Source: Lingula anatina
Taxonomy: Eukaryota > Brachiopoda > Lingulata > Lingulida > Lingulidae
Assembly (NCBI RefSeq): GCF_001039355.2
Contig: NW_019775647.1
Span: 864,286-926,842, forward strand
Direction of reading: 5' to 3'
Length of the DNA: 62,557 nt
Positions within the stretch are counted from its first letter, which is position 1. Every line of letters starts with the position of its first letter. The notes under the pieces were generated by a model that had not been told where the DNA came from, did not search any database, and saw only the letters and a program-made list of their open reading frames with translations. A program made the translations under genes and the position numbers. Below, in pieces: positions 1-10,043 of the stretch.

Positions 1-544
1 GAAAACGAACACTTAATGCTGAATTCAGTTAAGATAAATGTCAAATTAAAAATATTCGCATATAAGGAAGAATAAAAACTCATGAAATGATGGAAATTAG
101 TTGTTATTGAATAACAATTACACGGTCAAATTTGGGAAAAGTGAAACTCAGTAGCGAGAATAAAGAGATAAGGAAAAGAACATAAGCCTTATTGGAATGA
201 TAAAATAAAAATAATCCAAAAACATCTTTCCCAATACCGATTTTTAAAGTTAAAAGAAAAGAAGCATAATAGACTACGCGGATTTTATGAAAATAACAAG
301 CAATTAGTTGCTTGACTATACCGGTCTAACTATACCGGACTTTTATGCAAAAGGTCATTTGCCGTGACCCACGAGAGCCTGTACAAGTACAAGAGGACTT
401 ATTTGAGAAGCCAACACGGACCGTTCCTACATAGATTCCTTTTTTACGATGACTTTCTTTGTTTTATGCTAAGATTTACTTTGGCTTCAACAATGACGAC
501 AAAGAGCACAATGGGACGGTTTTAGTTTTAGCAACCCCGCTATA

Positions 545-837
545 TTTAGTCCTATTCTGTGCACGCGGTGAAATTCTACATTTTCAGTATTAAATTCTTC
601 CCTCGTAAAATCTCTCAGTACCCATTTGCAGTCCTCGCCCCCTTTTTCTTCTATTCCTTGGAGAATGAGATTGCCCCCCTTTGACCTCGCTTGTAAATCA
701 ACGTGGCGGCTATACTGGTTTTTCATCCGATCCCTTTTCAGGTGACGATTCTCCTTTTCAGTTTCCTTAAACTTGCGCTTTATTTCCCCCATTCTTTCGT
801 CATATTCTTCACGTTTGCAACTTGAAACTTTGCCCAT
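545..837 (-). pseudogene. LINE ORF1-like fragment (copy 1)
   Basis: The minus-strand frame from ATG at 837 encodes a charged, coiled-coil-like N-terminus followed by a stretch resembling the start of the RNA-binding domain of L1-type ORF1 proteins, with NLILQGIEEK and VEFHRVHRIG as recognisable motifs. After HRIG the similarity ends and the frame runs about 20 unrelated residues to a stop near 487. It is a truncated retrotransposon piece and not a host gene. It lies head to head with the reverse-transcriptase tail at 942. Family assignment rests on motif recall only. Confidence 0.6.
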
Positions 838-941
838 CTCATTGTCAGTTTCAGCAACATTTCAGCTAGGGAAGTATTTGACACCAAAGATGCCCAAAGT
901 ATATCTGCTCAAAGTTTCGCAGCTCAAATCACACACTTTTA

Positions 942-1240
942 GTGATTGAAAAAGGTAGACACGAAAATATTCCATATGAAGACAGACTTTGTGTTTTATG
1001 TGGGTTGAGAGAAGAGAATGAATATCACTTTTCACCAGAGCGTGAATTTTACAGAAATTTAAGAGAAAAATACTTTTCAAAAAGATATAACAGTCTCCCA
1101 AATCTCAATAAGTTTAGAGAATTAATTCGGCCTGGAATTGCTAATTTGTTGATTGGTTTAATGAAATTTGTATTCTATGCTTTCAAATTAGGAGCTGAAT
1201 GCAAATTCTCCGCTTCGTTTATTAGTATTATTATTACTAT
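942..1240 (+). pseudogene. LINE ORF2 C-terminal fragment (copy 1)
   Basis: The frame encodes a Cys/His-containing tail, RLCVLCGLREENEYHF, then a Leu- and Phe-rich segment ending in KFVFYAFKLG. This resembles the extreme C-terminus of many invertebrate non-LTR reverse transcriptases, where a C..C...EDE.HF motif follows the polymerase domain. It ends in a TATTATTACTATTATT microsatellite that could be the element's 3' tail. No polymerase motifs are present, so it is a 5'-truncated relic. Confidence 0.6.
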
Positions 1241-1923
1241 TATTACAGAGTCTGTAACTGAGACCATAAGTTATAATGCCTCAGCCAAACATTCAACTAA
1301 TTTCAAATAATGAATAAAATTTTAATGGATGTGGGGAATCTTACTTATTAGCTAAATATAACACAAGGGTCTTCACACAAGTAACTATGATGATTTATTT
1401 ATTTTGCCCCGTGTCAAATTTATTCCTCAACTGTTCCTGTATGGCAGATACATCACAGAGCATTATTACTGTAGTAAATTGTGTCTGGTGCACATAACAC
1501 ATTAAAAAAGTCAGATTCTCTTTTTGGTGCTTACAGCTAATCACCGATTCAGTTTTGGGGTTGGGTGTCTTTCTCCCCAGAAGTGTTCTTTCTCTCAGTG
1601 ATTGCTGCCTCTGAAAATCTCATTTACAGCCAACCTATTAAAGCTTCACATTTTGTCTTGAGTCTCTCGATCTGGTTTCTTTTCTCTCTATTCTGACCAA
1701 AAATATCCTAATCCTTGAAATCCTTCAAGTTTGTAAATGGACTCTCAGCAATTTCCGTTCTGTAGTCACAATTTCGTTTAACTTAGGCCAATCCCAGCAC
1801 CAGTTTCACCGAAACTCTTTCATGATGTTGTGCGTGTCATCTCAAATAATGTCTTGTCTCTCAAGACAGCAACTGGTTAAAGTAATGGATGTAAGATTAT
1901 CTCTTTTTCATCTTACACGTAGT
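1241..1923. other. INO80C copy 1 downstream region, non-coding
   Basis: I see no gene here. For the minus-strand INO80C copy this is the 3' flank. A T-rich stretch near 1390-1400 reads AATAAATAAA on the minus strand and could be a poly(A) signal about 530 bases past the stop, but this is weak evidence. Confidence 0.4.
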
Positions 1924-2055
1924 TCACGGTACAGTTGTATTAGCTCTCCGCAATGTCAATAATCCTGTAATGATGTCACTTGGCAACATTTTCACACGAG
2001 CATACTCATCTGCATTGGCATACCTTAACTTGGTATGCGGATCTCTGTAGTTAGC
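1924..2055 (-). CDS. INO80C: INO80C copy 1, exon 5 (C-terminus and stop)
   Basis: Minus strand after the acceptor TATAG: encodes ANYRDPHTKLRYAN through LPSDIITGLLTLRRAN and TTVP, then TGA at 1926-1924. Vertebrate INO80C ends in the same way (ANYTDP..., LPSDVVTGYLALRKA..., VP). Length 132 bp, start phase 0. This is the C-terminal part of the YL1-C domain. Confidence 0.9.
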   Translation of the reverse strand, partial: ANYRDPHTKLRYANADEYARVKMLPSDIITGLLTLRRANTTVP

Positions 2056-2288
2056 CTATAATAAATAAATAAATTAATTAATTTATTAATAAATAAATAA
2101 ATAAATAAATAAATAAACACTTTACCTATATAGTTTCACTTATTGCCTAGTGATTCAGGAACCAATTTCAAGCAAACTCTGCTCCATATCTTTTTAATTG
2201 GAGAATACGTTTTACATACATTCTAGTATTATTTATTTGACAATTTTTAGCAAAGACATAATGAACAATATCTTTAAGCTGTACTTAC

Positions 2289-2356
2289 CATCAACCCTGA
2301 CAGATCTGAATATTTCTTAACTGGCTTAAAGGTAGGTGGGGCATCTATTGATCCAT
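2289..2356 (-). CDS. INO80C: INO80C copy 1, exon 4
   Basis: 68 bp, start phase 1 and end phase 0. Encodes GSIDAPPTFKPVKKYSDLSG with LM before the GTAAGTACAG donor. This is the most conserved block of the YL1-C domain shared by INO80C and YL1/VPS72. The acceptor is AATATCAG behind an (ATT)n-derived pyrimidine tract. Confidence 0.92.
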
Positions 2357-2375
2357 CTGATATTTAAAAAAAAAT

Positions 2376-2377
2376 AA

Positions 2378-2411
<34 letters not shown>

Positions 2412-2632
2412 TACACTGACAGAAAATCAACTCTGAAAAACTGAATGCTGATTTAATCTTAGAAGACTTAACACAATGCATGATACTATTACCTGTTTTA
2501 AAATCTTATCAGCTGTTTTTAACACTGATACTCTAGTGTTTTATAAAGAAAGTGAACTTCAAAATCATCTCAGCTTAAAGCACATGTATTACTCTTTGCA
2601 TCGTGATAAGAGATTGGGTTTAAAATGGATAT
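2376..2632. repeat. Direct repeat flanking the LINE insertion, left unit
   Basis: About 250 bases starting in the (AAT)n tract and ending GGTTTAAAATGGATATTT recur at about 4117-4372, on the other side of the reverse-transcriptase fragment and N gap. One substitution was noted (TTATAAAG here, TTATTAAG there). The homologous stretch appears once in copy 2 (10516-10793). It is far too long for an ordinary target-site duplication, so an unmerged overlap at the gap is the likeliest cause. Confidence 0.85.
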
Positions 2633-3440
2633 TTTAGTTTTAAACACTGGCACACCCCAGGGCTGCGTCTTATCACCCTGTTTATATACGTTATTCACCC
2701 ACGACTGTGTGGCGAGGGAGGAAAATACATTTTTAATGAAGTTTGCCGATGACACAACTTTAGTCGGCTTGATACACCATAATGATGAGATGTCATACAG
2801 GCAGTCGGTTACAAGTTTAGTAAATTGGTGCACAGACAATGACTTGATATTAAATGTGAGCAAAACAAAAGAAATGATCATAGACTTCAGAAGAAATCAG
2901 ATAAGTAAAAATCCCTTGGAAGTTAACGGTAAAGCGGTCGAACAGGTTTCTAATTATAAATTACTAGGGGTTCAGCTGAATAATAGGTTAACCTGGGGCG
3001 ATAACATCACGAAGCTATTGAAAAAGGCACGTCAACGAATGTATTTCTTAAGGAAATTGAAAGCTTTTACCAGAAATGTGTTTATTTTAACGAACTTTTA
3101 CAGGTGTGTTTTAGAGAGTATTTTAACTTATTCAGTAACTGTTTGGTATGGACGTGCAACTGTGGAGGAGAGGAACAAGTTGGAAAAGATCGTCGAAACT
3201 GCAGGGATTGTAATTGGAACAGATCTAACTCCCGTCCATACTATATATCTAGACAGGACTAAAAAGAAAACATTATCAATAATGACAGACAGTTCCCATC
3301 CAGCCCATACCCTTTTTAAATTTTTACCTAGCAATTCGAGACTCTTAGCTTTTAAGGGTAGTAAGCGATTTTTAAATAGCTTTTATCCTTCGGCAGTAAC
3401 TATTTTTAACTCTAACATGTAATTTTAATTTTCATTTTTT
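2633..3440 (+). mobile_element. Non-LTR retrotransposon reverse transcriptase, 5'-truncated (Rex1/CR1-like)
   Basis: The frame ending at the TAA near 3422 encodes the second half of a reverse transcriptase: GTPQGCVLSPCLYTLFTHDC, then the catalytic FADDT, WCTDNDLILNVSKTKEMI, YKLLGVQLNNRLTW, and a C-terminal DSSHPAHTLF...FYPSAV tail typical of Rex1/Babar or CR1-group LINEs. The fingers, first catalytic Asp and endonuclease are absent; the 5' end is cut inside INO80C intron sequence right after GGATATTT. The 3' end runs into the N gap. The frame is intact over 260 codons, which suggests a young insertion. Opposite strand to INO80C. Confidence 0.9.
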
Positions 3441-4116
3441 NNNNNNNNNNNNNNNNNNNNNNNNNNNNNNNNNNNNNNNNNNNNNNNNNNNNNNNNNNNN
3501 NNNNNNNNNNNNNNNNNNNNNNNNNNNNNNNNNNNNNNNNNNNNNNNNNNNNNNNNNNNNNNNNNNNNNNNNNNNNNNNNNNNNNNNNNNNNNNNNNNNN
3601 NNNNNNNNNNNNNNNNNNNNNNNNNNNNNNNNNNNNNNNNNNNNNNNNNNNNNNNNNNNNNNNNNNNNNNNNNNNNNNNNNNNNNNNNNNNNNNNNNNNN
3701 NNNNNNNNNNNNNNNNNNNNNNNNNNNNNNNNNNNNNNNNNNNNNNNNNNNNNNNNNNNNNNNNNNNNNNNNNNNNNNNNNNNNNNNNNNNNNNNNNNNN
3801 NNNNNNNNNNNNNNNNNNNNNNNNNNNNNNNNNNNNNNNNNNNNNNNNNNNNNNNNNNNNNNNNNNNNNNNNNNNNNNNNNNNNNNNNNNNNNNNNNNNN
3901 NNNNNNNNNNNNNNNNNNNNNNNNNNNNNNNNNNNNNNNNNNNNNNNNNNNNNNNNNNNNNNNNNNNNNNNNNNNNNNNNNNNNNNNNNNNNNNNNNNNN
4001 NNNNNNNNNNNNNNNNNNNNNNNNNNNNNNNNNNNNNNNNNNNNNNNNNNNNNNNNNNNNNNNNNNNNNNNNNNNNNNNNNNNNNNNNNNNNNNNNNNNN
4101 NNNNNNNNNNNNNNNN
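3441..4116. other. Assembly gap (676 N)
   Basis: A run of N between the retrotransposon 3' end and an (AAT)n microsatellite. It hides the LINE 3' end and possibly the insertion border. Confidence 0.99.
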
Positions 4117-4372
4117 AATAATAATAATAATAATAATAATAACAACAAATTACACTGACAGAAAATCAACTCTGAAAAACTGAATGCTGATTTAATCTTA
4201 GAAGACTTAACACAATGCATGATACTATTACCTGTTTTAAAATCTTATCAGCTGTTTTTAACACTGATACTCTAGTGTTTTATTAAGAAAGTGAACTTCA
4301 AAATCATCTCAGCTTAAAGCACATGTATTACTCTTTGCATCGTGATAAGAGATTGGGTTTAAAATGGATATT
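4117..4372. repeat. Direct repeat flanking the LINE insertion, right unit
   Basis: Second occurrence of the roughly 250-base stretch at 2376-2632. Here it runs straight on into INO80C intron and exon 3 (AAAGTAAATGG...), as in copy 2, so this unit is the one in normal context. Confidence 0.85.
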
Positions 4373-4410
4373 TAAAGTAAATGGTAAATTGGCAAAAAAA
4401 TCACACTCAC

Positions 4411-4519
4411 AAGTGGGGTCATCTGGTTTCCATGGTAACAGTTTCTCCGCAGCTACAATTTGTTTGAGATTTTTCCAAGTTCTACCTTTTTTACTAGCTG
4501 CTGCTTCTTGCCTGGCTTG
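4411..4519 (-). CDS. INO80C: INO80C copy 1, exon 3
   Basis: 109 bp, start phase 0, end phase 1. Encodes QARQEAAASKKGRTWKNLKQ and then IVAAEKLLPWKPDDPT. The RTWKNLKQ...LPW block is diagnostic of INO80C. The donor is T|GTGAGTG. Confidence 0.92.
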
Positions 4520-4852
4520 CTGTAAAGTAAAAGTGGAAAACACCTGTAGAATTATGCATTATTATATTTTAATTGTATCTTTACAATAAATTAAGTAATA
4601 TATTTATTTATTCCAGGTAATGCAAACAAGCTATGAAATGCTACTTTTACCTTCTTTATATACCAGATGTTAGATCTTTTAATACTGTCAGACAAACATA
4701 AAATACTGTATTTCGTAGTTTTCATAAATAAAACAAAACAAAATACACCCCAAAATCAAACAAATACATAAAATGCACATCTTAAGAGTACACAAGAGAA
4801 AAGTATTAAGATATTTAACAGAAATACTTCACTCAAGTCTATTACGCACTAC

Positions 4853-5044
4853 AAAGTTAGGATCCTTAAAAACTGGGATCTTCTCAGTGCTGACATCTGG
4901 TGGGACCGTGAGAGGGCTAGGTCCTGGAGCTGGCGTGCTACATGCTGATGGAGAAGACGAGTTGGGGTTGGTGGGGACGGGCGTGGCTGGTGCCGTGGGA
5001 ACTTCAGACTCCTCTGGGATCTCCTCTGTTGCTGTGGAGGCAGG
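4853..5044 (-). CDS. INO80C: INO80C copy 1, exon 2
   Basis: 192 bp, phase 0 at both ends, acceptor ATTTCAG. Encodes a Pro/Ser/Thr-rich low-complexity stretch (EEIPEESEVPTAPATPVPT and so on) ending in IPVFKDPNF, the conserved lead-in to the INO80C core. The donor GTAGTG is weak but is the one that fits the phase of exon 3. Confidence 0.88.
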
Positions 5045-5090
5045 CTGAAATATATATGTCATCGGTATCTGTTATATGTTACTATGAGGA

Positions 5091-5185
5091 ACCATTCCCA
5101 TAACCCTATCGTACTAGCAGGATCGATCTATCTCTGAGGGGAGTTAGATCTATCCTGCTTGTATGATAGATTTATGTGAACCCTG
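5091..5185. repeat. GATCGATCT-type foldback repeat, copy 1
   Basis: A short inverted repeat around a TAGATC/GATCTA core: CCTATCGTACTAGCAGGATC on one arm and ATCCTGCTTGTATGATAG on the other. Duplicated near 11440-11520; relatives occur at 17828, 45751, 56375 and 58573. Probably a non-autonomous DNA transposon family. Confidence 0.6.
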
Positions 5186-5359
5186 TCTAAGATATTTATT
5201 GTGTTCCAAAAGATTATCAATCAGCGAGTTGCCCAGTTCAGGAAATGAACATATTTCAAGGATTGTTTAATTTTTTTAAATCATTTTCTGATCAAGTAAC
5301 ATTAAACATGTTCAGTAGTTTTAATATTCTGCTTAACCAGTGTCTGGTTTCAAGAATAA

Positions 5360-5536
5360 GGCCACATTCAGAATCGTGGATTGACTAATCCACGGGTCAA
5401 ATATGGTGACTCACTAAAAAGCTTGTCGTCTCATCAGCTACGTAATAGACACAATAGATTTCCCTTGGGGTAGTATTCAAGTGGGTCTGCCATATTTGAC
5501 CCTCGGACTAGTCAGTCCACTGTTTTGAAAACAGCC
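5360..5536. mobile_element. Foldback MITE of the GGACTAGTCAGTCC family (copy 1)
   Basis: Inverted arms: GTGGATTGACTAATCCACGG followed by GTCAAATATGG at the left, and CCATATTTGACC followed by GGACTAGTCAGTCCAC at the right. The termini GGCCACATTCAGAA and TTTTGAAAACAGCC are diverged. Its allele-like duplicate lies at 11696-11868. Related to the better preserved element at 36474, which shows a TTA target duplication. Confidence 0.7.
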
Positions 5537-5909
5537 AAAGATTTAAATGAAGAGTTAAAAGCCCCACGATTTTCTATTCTTAAAAAGTTTTCCAACTATT
5601 ATGCACTTAATAAAAGTTTGACGGTGACATGAAGAAACAAGATTGATTCATAACATTAACAATGATGAACAATAGATATGCCAATACTATAATCTTCGTG
5701 TGTCTGTGCACATGTGAAAATCAAGTAATCACATTATTTGAAAGAAATGCATCTCAAGTCTTACAACAGTTAACATTGGCATCCGCTTTGCCATTTCTCC
5801 AAAAAATAAAATAATGTAACATACACTTTTCACCTATTTTGTGTGTGTAAATGTCATGTATTCAGAAATGAAACTGAACTGAATGGTAGTATTGTATTTT
5901 TTTATGTGG

Positions 5910-5910
5910 N
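5910..5910. other. Lone N, probable contig join
   Basis: A single ambiguous base, about 18 bases after the point where the duplicated block stops matching. One of only two lone Ns in the window; both sit at structural breaks. Confidence 0.75.
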
Positions 5911-7257
5911 TTCAACAATAATTCCATAAGATCTGCAAATCAGCCACAAACAAAAAAGTTATTCGTCGGAGGGGCGGGCGCATGCGTACAAGTGGATTGG
6001 GACGAGGAATCTGGATATTCAACGTCGACACTCGGAAGCAGTGGAACTGACCAATGACAGACGGACTTGAATTTGCAGCAATTGTGTTGCGGCAAATGAA
6101 ATTTAAGTCAATGATAGGTTTGCTGCAGAAATGAGGCTAAAGAAAGTGCTCGTAATACAAACGGCATTCAAATGGCCATCAATAAGCCAACATTTCAAGA
6201 TTATAAAAATGTCGGTTAATTGCAGGGAATTGAAAGCTTAAGTGCCATTTTACATGAGTGAGAAAAAAAGAGCAAATGCTATTGTAGGATCTCCGCGCCT
6301 GTGCATAACTTTGGCGTTGGCGGGCGTATTTACAGATTGGTTGTTTTTAAAATGCGAGTTTTTAAACGTAGCTATGTATTATGGAGATATAGGGATAATT
6401 TTTTATCTTTCAAGTTTGCAGGATTTCTGGAACTCCTGTCAAAAACATCCGGGTAACCGCATTTTCACGTTAAAAAGATTTAATGATGCACATACTGTAA
6501 GTCATAACGATTATTTAAAGGTACATACGAACCGAGCATAGGTGGAGCGTGGATTCCCAGTAACACATGTAAACCACTTCTACTAGATTCTTATATGGCT
6601 CAAATAAATTCGACATGCCAAGGGATAAACTGAATAGATCACTTGATCAGCCATAAAAGACCTTTAGACTGCTCCTTTCTTTAAATTTTTGGCTGTAAAT
6701 TTAACCTACTTTCGTGACCTACTTTCTGTCCCATTGACATACAGCTTAGAATGCCAGCAGAAAAATCCGTTCAAACATCATTTTCGGGTAAAATTAAACA
6801 ATGCCTTTTGGTAATTCTCTTAGTTATACTACTTGAAACTATATGCTGGCATTTGGTTGGTTTTTGTGACAAAAAATTGACTTTATATGCATCTTTAAGT
6901 GTCCAGTAACGCAAAGCGTCAAAAGGTATCGTGGGGAGAAAAGCAAAACAATGCAATTTTAATGTCTGTGTTTATTTATATTTATTAAAGAATTATTCTT
7001 ATTATATGTTTTAGATAGGACTTAGCCATGTCTCAAATTTTCAACAAACATATAGTCTTTAATCAGTAGTAGTAGTAGATTTTTCCGAAAATGAAGAGTG
7101 CCAAATTACTTGTACTTCAGTCCCTGCTGAAAACTTTTTTTCTCAGAACAGATTCAGGTGTAGTTTTATCTTCCTCAAACTGATACGAGATATCTTTGTT
7201 TTGATTGAAACTTTTGAAAAAGAGTTAATAACCGAAAGGTCTAAGCACTTTGTGATA
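5911..7257. other. Non-coding stretch between the two duplicated blocks
   Basis: No exon or gene recognised. Frames present (for example 6242-6541) lack any familiar motif or splice context. A slightly GC-rich patch near 5965-6030 is the only compositional change. If 1-5909 is a second haplotype, this is simply the sequence lying on the far side of the block. Confidence 0.5.
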
Positions 7258-7500
7258 TATATACTGACAAGTCAATGAAAACGCATCAGAAACTCTCTTG
7301 GACTTTTTTTTTTACCGAGAATCGATTCCAGCCATATAAATGAGTTCAAATGAACTTGTTTGGTCATAAGAGAGTGGGCTGACCACTATTTCATATTTCA
7401 CATATTTCACACGAAAACTGTTATATTCTTAATGTGGCAAAGGAACTTAAAATGTTATCTGATAAATAAATGATGCGTTTTCATTGACTGTCAGTATATA
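7258..7500. mobile_element. Tc1/mariner-like MITE
   Basis: Terminal inverted repeats of about 31 bases: TATATACTGACA, one extra A, then GTCAATGAAAACGCATCA at the left, and the reverse complement TGATGCGTTTTCATTGACTG with TCAGTATATA at the right. About 243 bp long with no coding capacity. TA-rich ends suggest a TA target site, hence the Tc1/mariner suggestion, but in TATATA context the exact border cannot be fixed. Confidence 0.7.
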
Positions 7501-8107
7501 TGGAGTATGAAACTTACGAATATCATTCAATATTATTTTAATTTCATTTTCACCTTGGTTGATGCTGGGGAATCAAACTAAGAAAAGTGAAATAAAAATT
7601 CATAACAAGTGAACTTTTAAGAAAACGAACACTTAATGCTGAATTCAGTTAAGATAAATGTCAAATTTAAAATATTCGCATATAAGGAAGAATAAAAACT
7701 CATGAAATGATGAAAATTAGTTGTTATTTAATAACAATTACACGGTCAAATTCGTGAAAAGTGAAACTCAGGAGCGAGAATAAAGAGATAAGGAAAAGAA
7801 CATAAGCCTTATTGAAATGATAAAATAAAAATAATCAAAAAAACATCTTTCCCAATACCGATTTTTAAAGTTAATAGAAAAGAAGCATAATTGACTTTGC
7901 GGATTTTATGAAAATAACAAGCAATTAGTTGCTTGACTATACCGGTCTAACTATACCGGACTTTTATGCAAAAGGTCATTTGCCGTGACCCACGAGAGCC
8001 TGTACAAGTACAAAAGGACTTATTTGAGAAGCCAACATGGACCGTTCCTACATAGATTCCTCTTTTACGATGACTTTCTTTGTTTTATGCTAAGATTTAC
8101 TTTGGCT

Positions 8108-8797
8108 TCAACAATGACGACAAAGAGCACAATGGGACGGTTTTAGTTTTAGCAACCCCGCTATATTTCGTCCTATTCTGTGCACGCGGTGAAATTCTAC
8201 ATTTTCAGTATTAAATTCTTCCCTCGTAAAATCTCTCAGTACCCATTTGCAGTCCTCGCCCCCTTTTTCTTCTATTCCTTGGAAAATGAGATTGTCCGTC
8301 TTTGACCTCGCTTGTAAATCAACGTGGCGGCTATACTGGTTTTTCATCCGATCCCTTTTCAGGTGACGATTCTCCTTTTCAGTTTCCTTAAAGGGATAAT
8401 AACTCTTCGTTTCGGCCAAAAAATGAATTTTCCTGGAGTAAACAATAATTTTCCCATACTTACCAATGATTAATGAATCCATTTTTACATTAAAAGTTAG
8501 TCCCTGGTTTTTTTCTAAAAAGTTTGGTTTTTTGTTAAAATCTCTTAAGAGATTTTAACAGAGTATAGCCATCAACAGAGGTCACGTGGTCTAAAGACAA
8601 GCTCAGATATCAGAATAATAGCTATAACTGACGTTTTTGTGGAAAAACAGAATATATTATATTTCTATGAGTTATTCACATTGTTTTTATTGTGAAATAT
8701 AGATCTCATACGAAGAGTTATTATCCCTTTAAACTTGCGCTTTATTTCCCCCATTCTTTCGTCATATTCTTCACGTTTGCAACTTGAAACTTTGCCC
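8108..8797 (-). pseudogene. LINE ORF1-like fragment (copy 2), split by a MITE
   Basis: Same ORF1-like piece as at 545-837, with FHRVHRIGRN and NLIFQGIEEK. Its N-terminal part is displaced by the 337-bp element at 8392-8728: the codons left of the insertion (8108-8391) and right of it (8733-8797) are both still recognisable. Confidence 0.6.
8392..8728. mobile_element. TTAA-flanked MITE (piggyBac-like), polymorphic
   Basis: 337 bp with 19-base perfect terminal inverted repeats, AGGGATAATAACTCTTCGT at the left and its reverse complement at the right. It is flanked by TTAA on both sides (8388-8391 and 8729-8732). Copy 1 has the empty site with a single TTAA (about position 769), so the insertion and target duplication are proven by comparison. 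TTAA targeting is the hallmark of piggyBac; the element has no coding capacity. Confidence 0.92.
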
Positions 8798-8903
8798 ATC
8801 TCATTGTCAGTTTCAGCAACATTTCAGCTTGGGAAGTATTTGACACCAAAGATGCCCAAAGTATATCTGCTCAAAGTTTCGCAGCTCAAATCACACACTT
8901 TTA

Positions 8904-9200
8904 GTGATTGAAAAAGGTAGACACGAAAATATTCCATATGAAGACAGACTTTGTGTTTTATGTGGGTTGAGAGAAGAGAATGAATATCACTTTTTACCAG
9001 AGCGTGAATTTTACAGAAATTTAAGAGAAAAATACTTTTCAAAAAGATATAACAGTCTCCCAAATCTCAATAAGTTTAGAGAATTAATTCGGCCTGGAAT
9101 TGCTAATTTGTTGATTGGTTTAATGAAATTTGTATTCTATGCTTTCAAATTAGGAGCTGAATGCAAATTCTCCGCTTCGTTTATTAGTATTATTATTACT
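8904..9200 (+). pseudogene. LINE ORF2 C-terminal fragment (copy 2)
   Basis: Duplicate of the fragment at 942: RLCVLCGLREENEYHF and KFVFYAFKLG are kept, with one Ser-to-Leu difference after YHF. The 3' microsatellite is followed directly by the inserted element at 9213. Confidence 0.6.
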
Positions 9201-9212
9201 ATTATTACAGAC

Positions 9213-9379
9213 CAGGCCCGTAGCCAGCAATTTCAAAAGGGGGTTTTTTTTTCTGAAAAAGTGGACCTTTTCCCATAAAAACTTCATGTAACTAGATCAA
9301 ATTTTACCCAGAGTGGACCTTTTCCCAGCAAAAGGGGCGGTTCTTTCGAACCCCCCAAACCCCCCTAGCTACGGGCCTG
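9213..9379. mobile_element. CAGGCCCGTAGC MITE, absent from copy 1
   Basis: 167 bp with ends CAGGCCCGTAGCCAGC and CTAGCTACGGGCCTG, C/G-rich interior inverted segments (GGACCTTTTCCCA occurs twice) and CAGAC on both sides (9208-9212 and 9380-9384), a candidate 5-bp target duplication. This family of ends is widespread in marine animals. The superfamily is uncertain. Confidence 0.82.
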
Positions 9380-10043
9380 CAGACCATAAGTTATAATGCC
9401 TCAGCCAAACATTCAACTAATTTCAAATAATGAATAAAATTTTAATGGATGTGGGGAATCTTACTTATTAGCTAAATATAACACAAGGGCCTTCACACAA
9501 GTAACTATGATGATTTATTTATTTTGCCCCGTGTCAAATTTATTCCTCAACTGTTCCTTTATGGCAGATACATCACAGAGCATTATTACTGTAGTAAATT
9601 GTGTCTGGTGCACATAACACATTAAAAAAGTCAGATTCTCTTTTTGGTGCTTTCAGCTAATCACCGATTCAGTTTTGGGGTTGGGTGTCTTTCTCCCCAG
9701 AAGTGTTCTTTCTCTCAGTGATTGCTGCCTCTGAAAATCTCATTTACAGCCGACCTATTAAAGCTTCACATTTTGTCTTGAGTCTCTCGATCTGGTTTCT
9801 TTTCACTCTATTCTGACCAAAAATATCCTAATCCTTGAAATCCTTCAAGTTTGTAAATGGACTCTCAGCAATTTCCTTCCTGTAGTCACAATTTCGTTTA
9901 ACTTCGGCCAATCCCAGCACCAGTTTCACCGAAACTCTCTCATGATGTTGTGCGTGTCATCTCAAATTATGTCTTGTCTCTCAAGACAGCAACTGGTTAA
10001 AGTAATGGATGTAAGATTATCTCTTTTTCATCTTACACGTAGT

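Larger units (their letters stand above)
1924..5044 (-). pseudogene. INO80C: INO80C-like gene, partial copy 1 (exons 2-5, no exon 1)
   Basis: Four exons match the last four of the complete gene at 10044-14935: 4853-5044, 4411-4519, 2289-2356 and 1924-2055. The reading frame is intact with no premature stop, and the changes I compared in exon 5 are silent. No exon 1 is present: the block stops at the N at 5910. The intron between exons 3 and 4 holds a reverse-transcriptase fragment, a 676-base gap and a repeated flank. The intact frame argues against an old pseudogene; I think this is the other haplotype of the same gene, so a gene count should not include it twice. Confidence 0.8.
1..5909. 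repeat. Copy 1 of a large direct duplication
   Basis: This block matches the block starting at 7621 nearly base for base: the first 60 bases of the window recur at 7621-7680. The match includes LINE fragments, INO80C exons 2-5 and all intervening introns. It stops around 5892, about 18 bases before a lone N at 5910. Differences from copy 2 are scattered substitutions, microsatellite lengths, an indel near 4720-4812, a reverse-transcriptase insertion with an N gap here, and two short transposons found only in copy 2. The left edge is outside the window. Either two haplotypes placed in tandem or a true recent duplication; I favour the first. Confidence 0.93.

Noticed and set aside
862-1101. Minus-strand frame, also repeated at 8824-9063
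   Set aside because: Antisense of the LINE ORF2 tail; duplicated only because the block is duplicated.
3432-4220. Long minus-strand frame made mostly of X
   Set aside because: It spans the 676-N gap and has no sequence support.
6242-6541. 99-codon plus-strand frame in the unique stretch between blocks
   Set aside because: No recognisable motif, splice site or codon signature of a gene; length is ordinary for chance.
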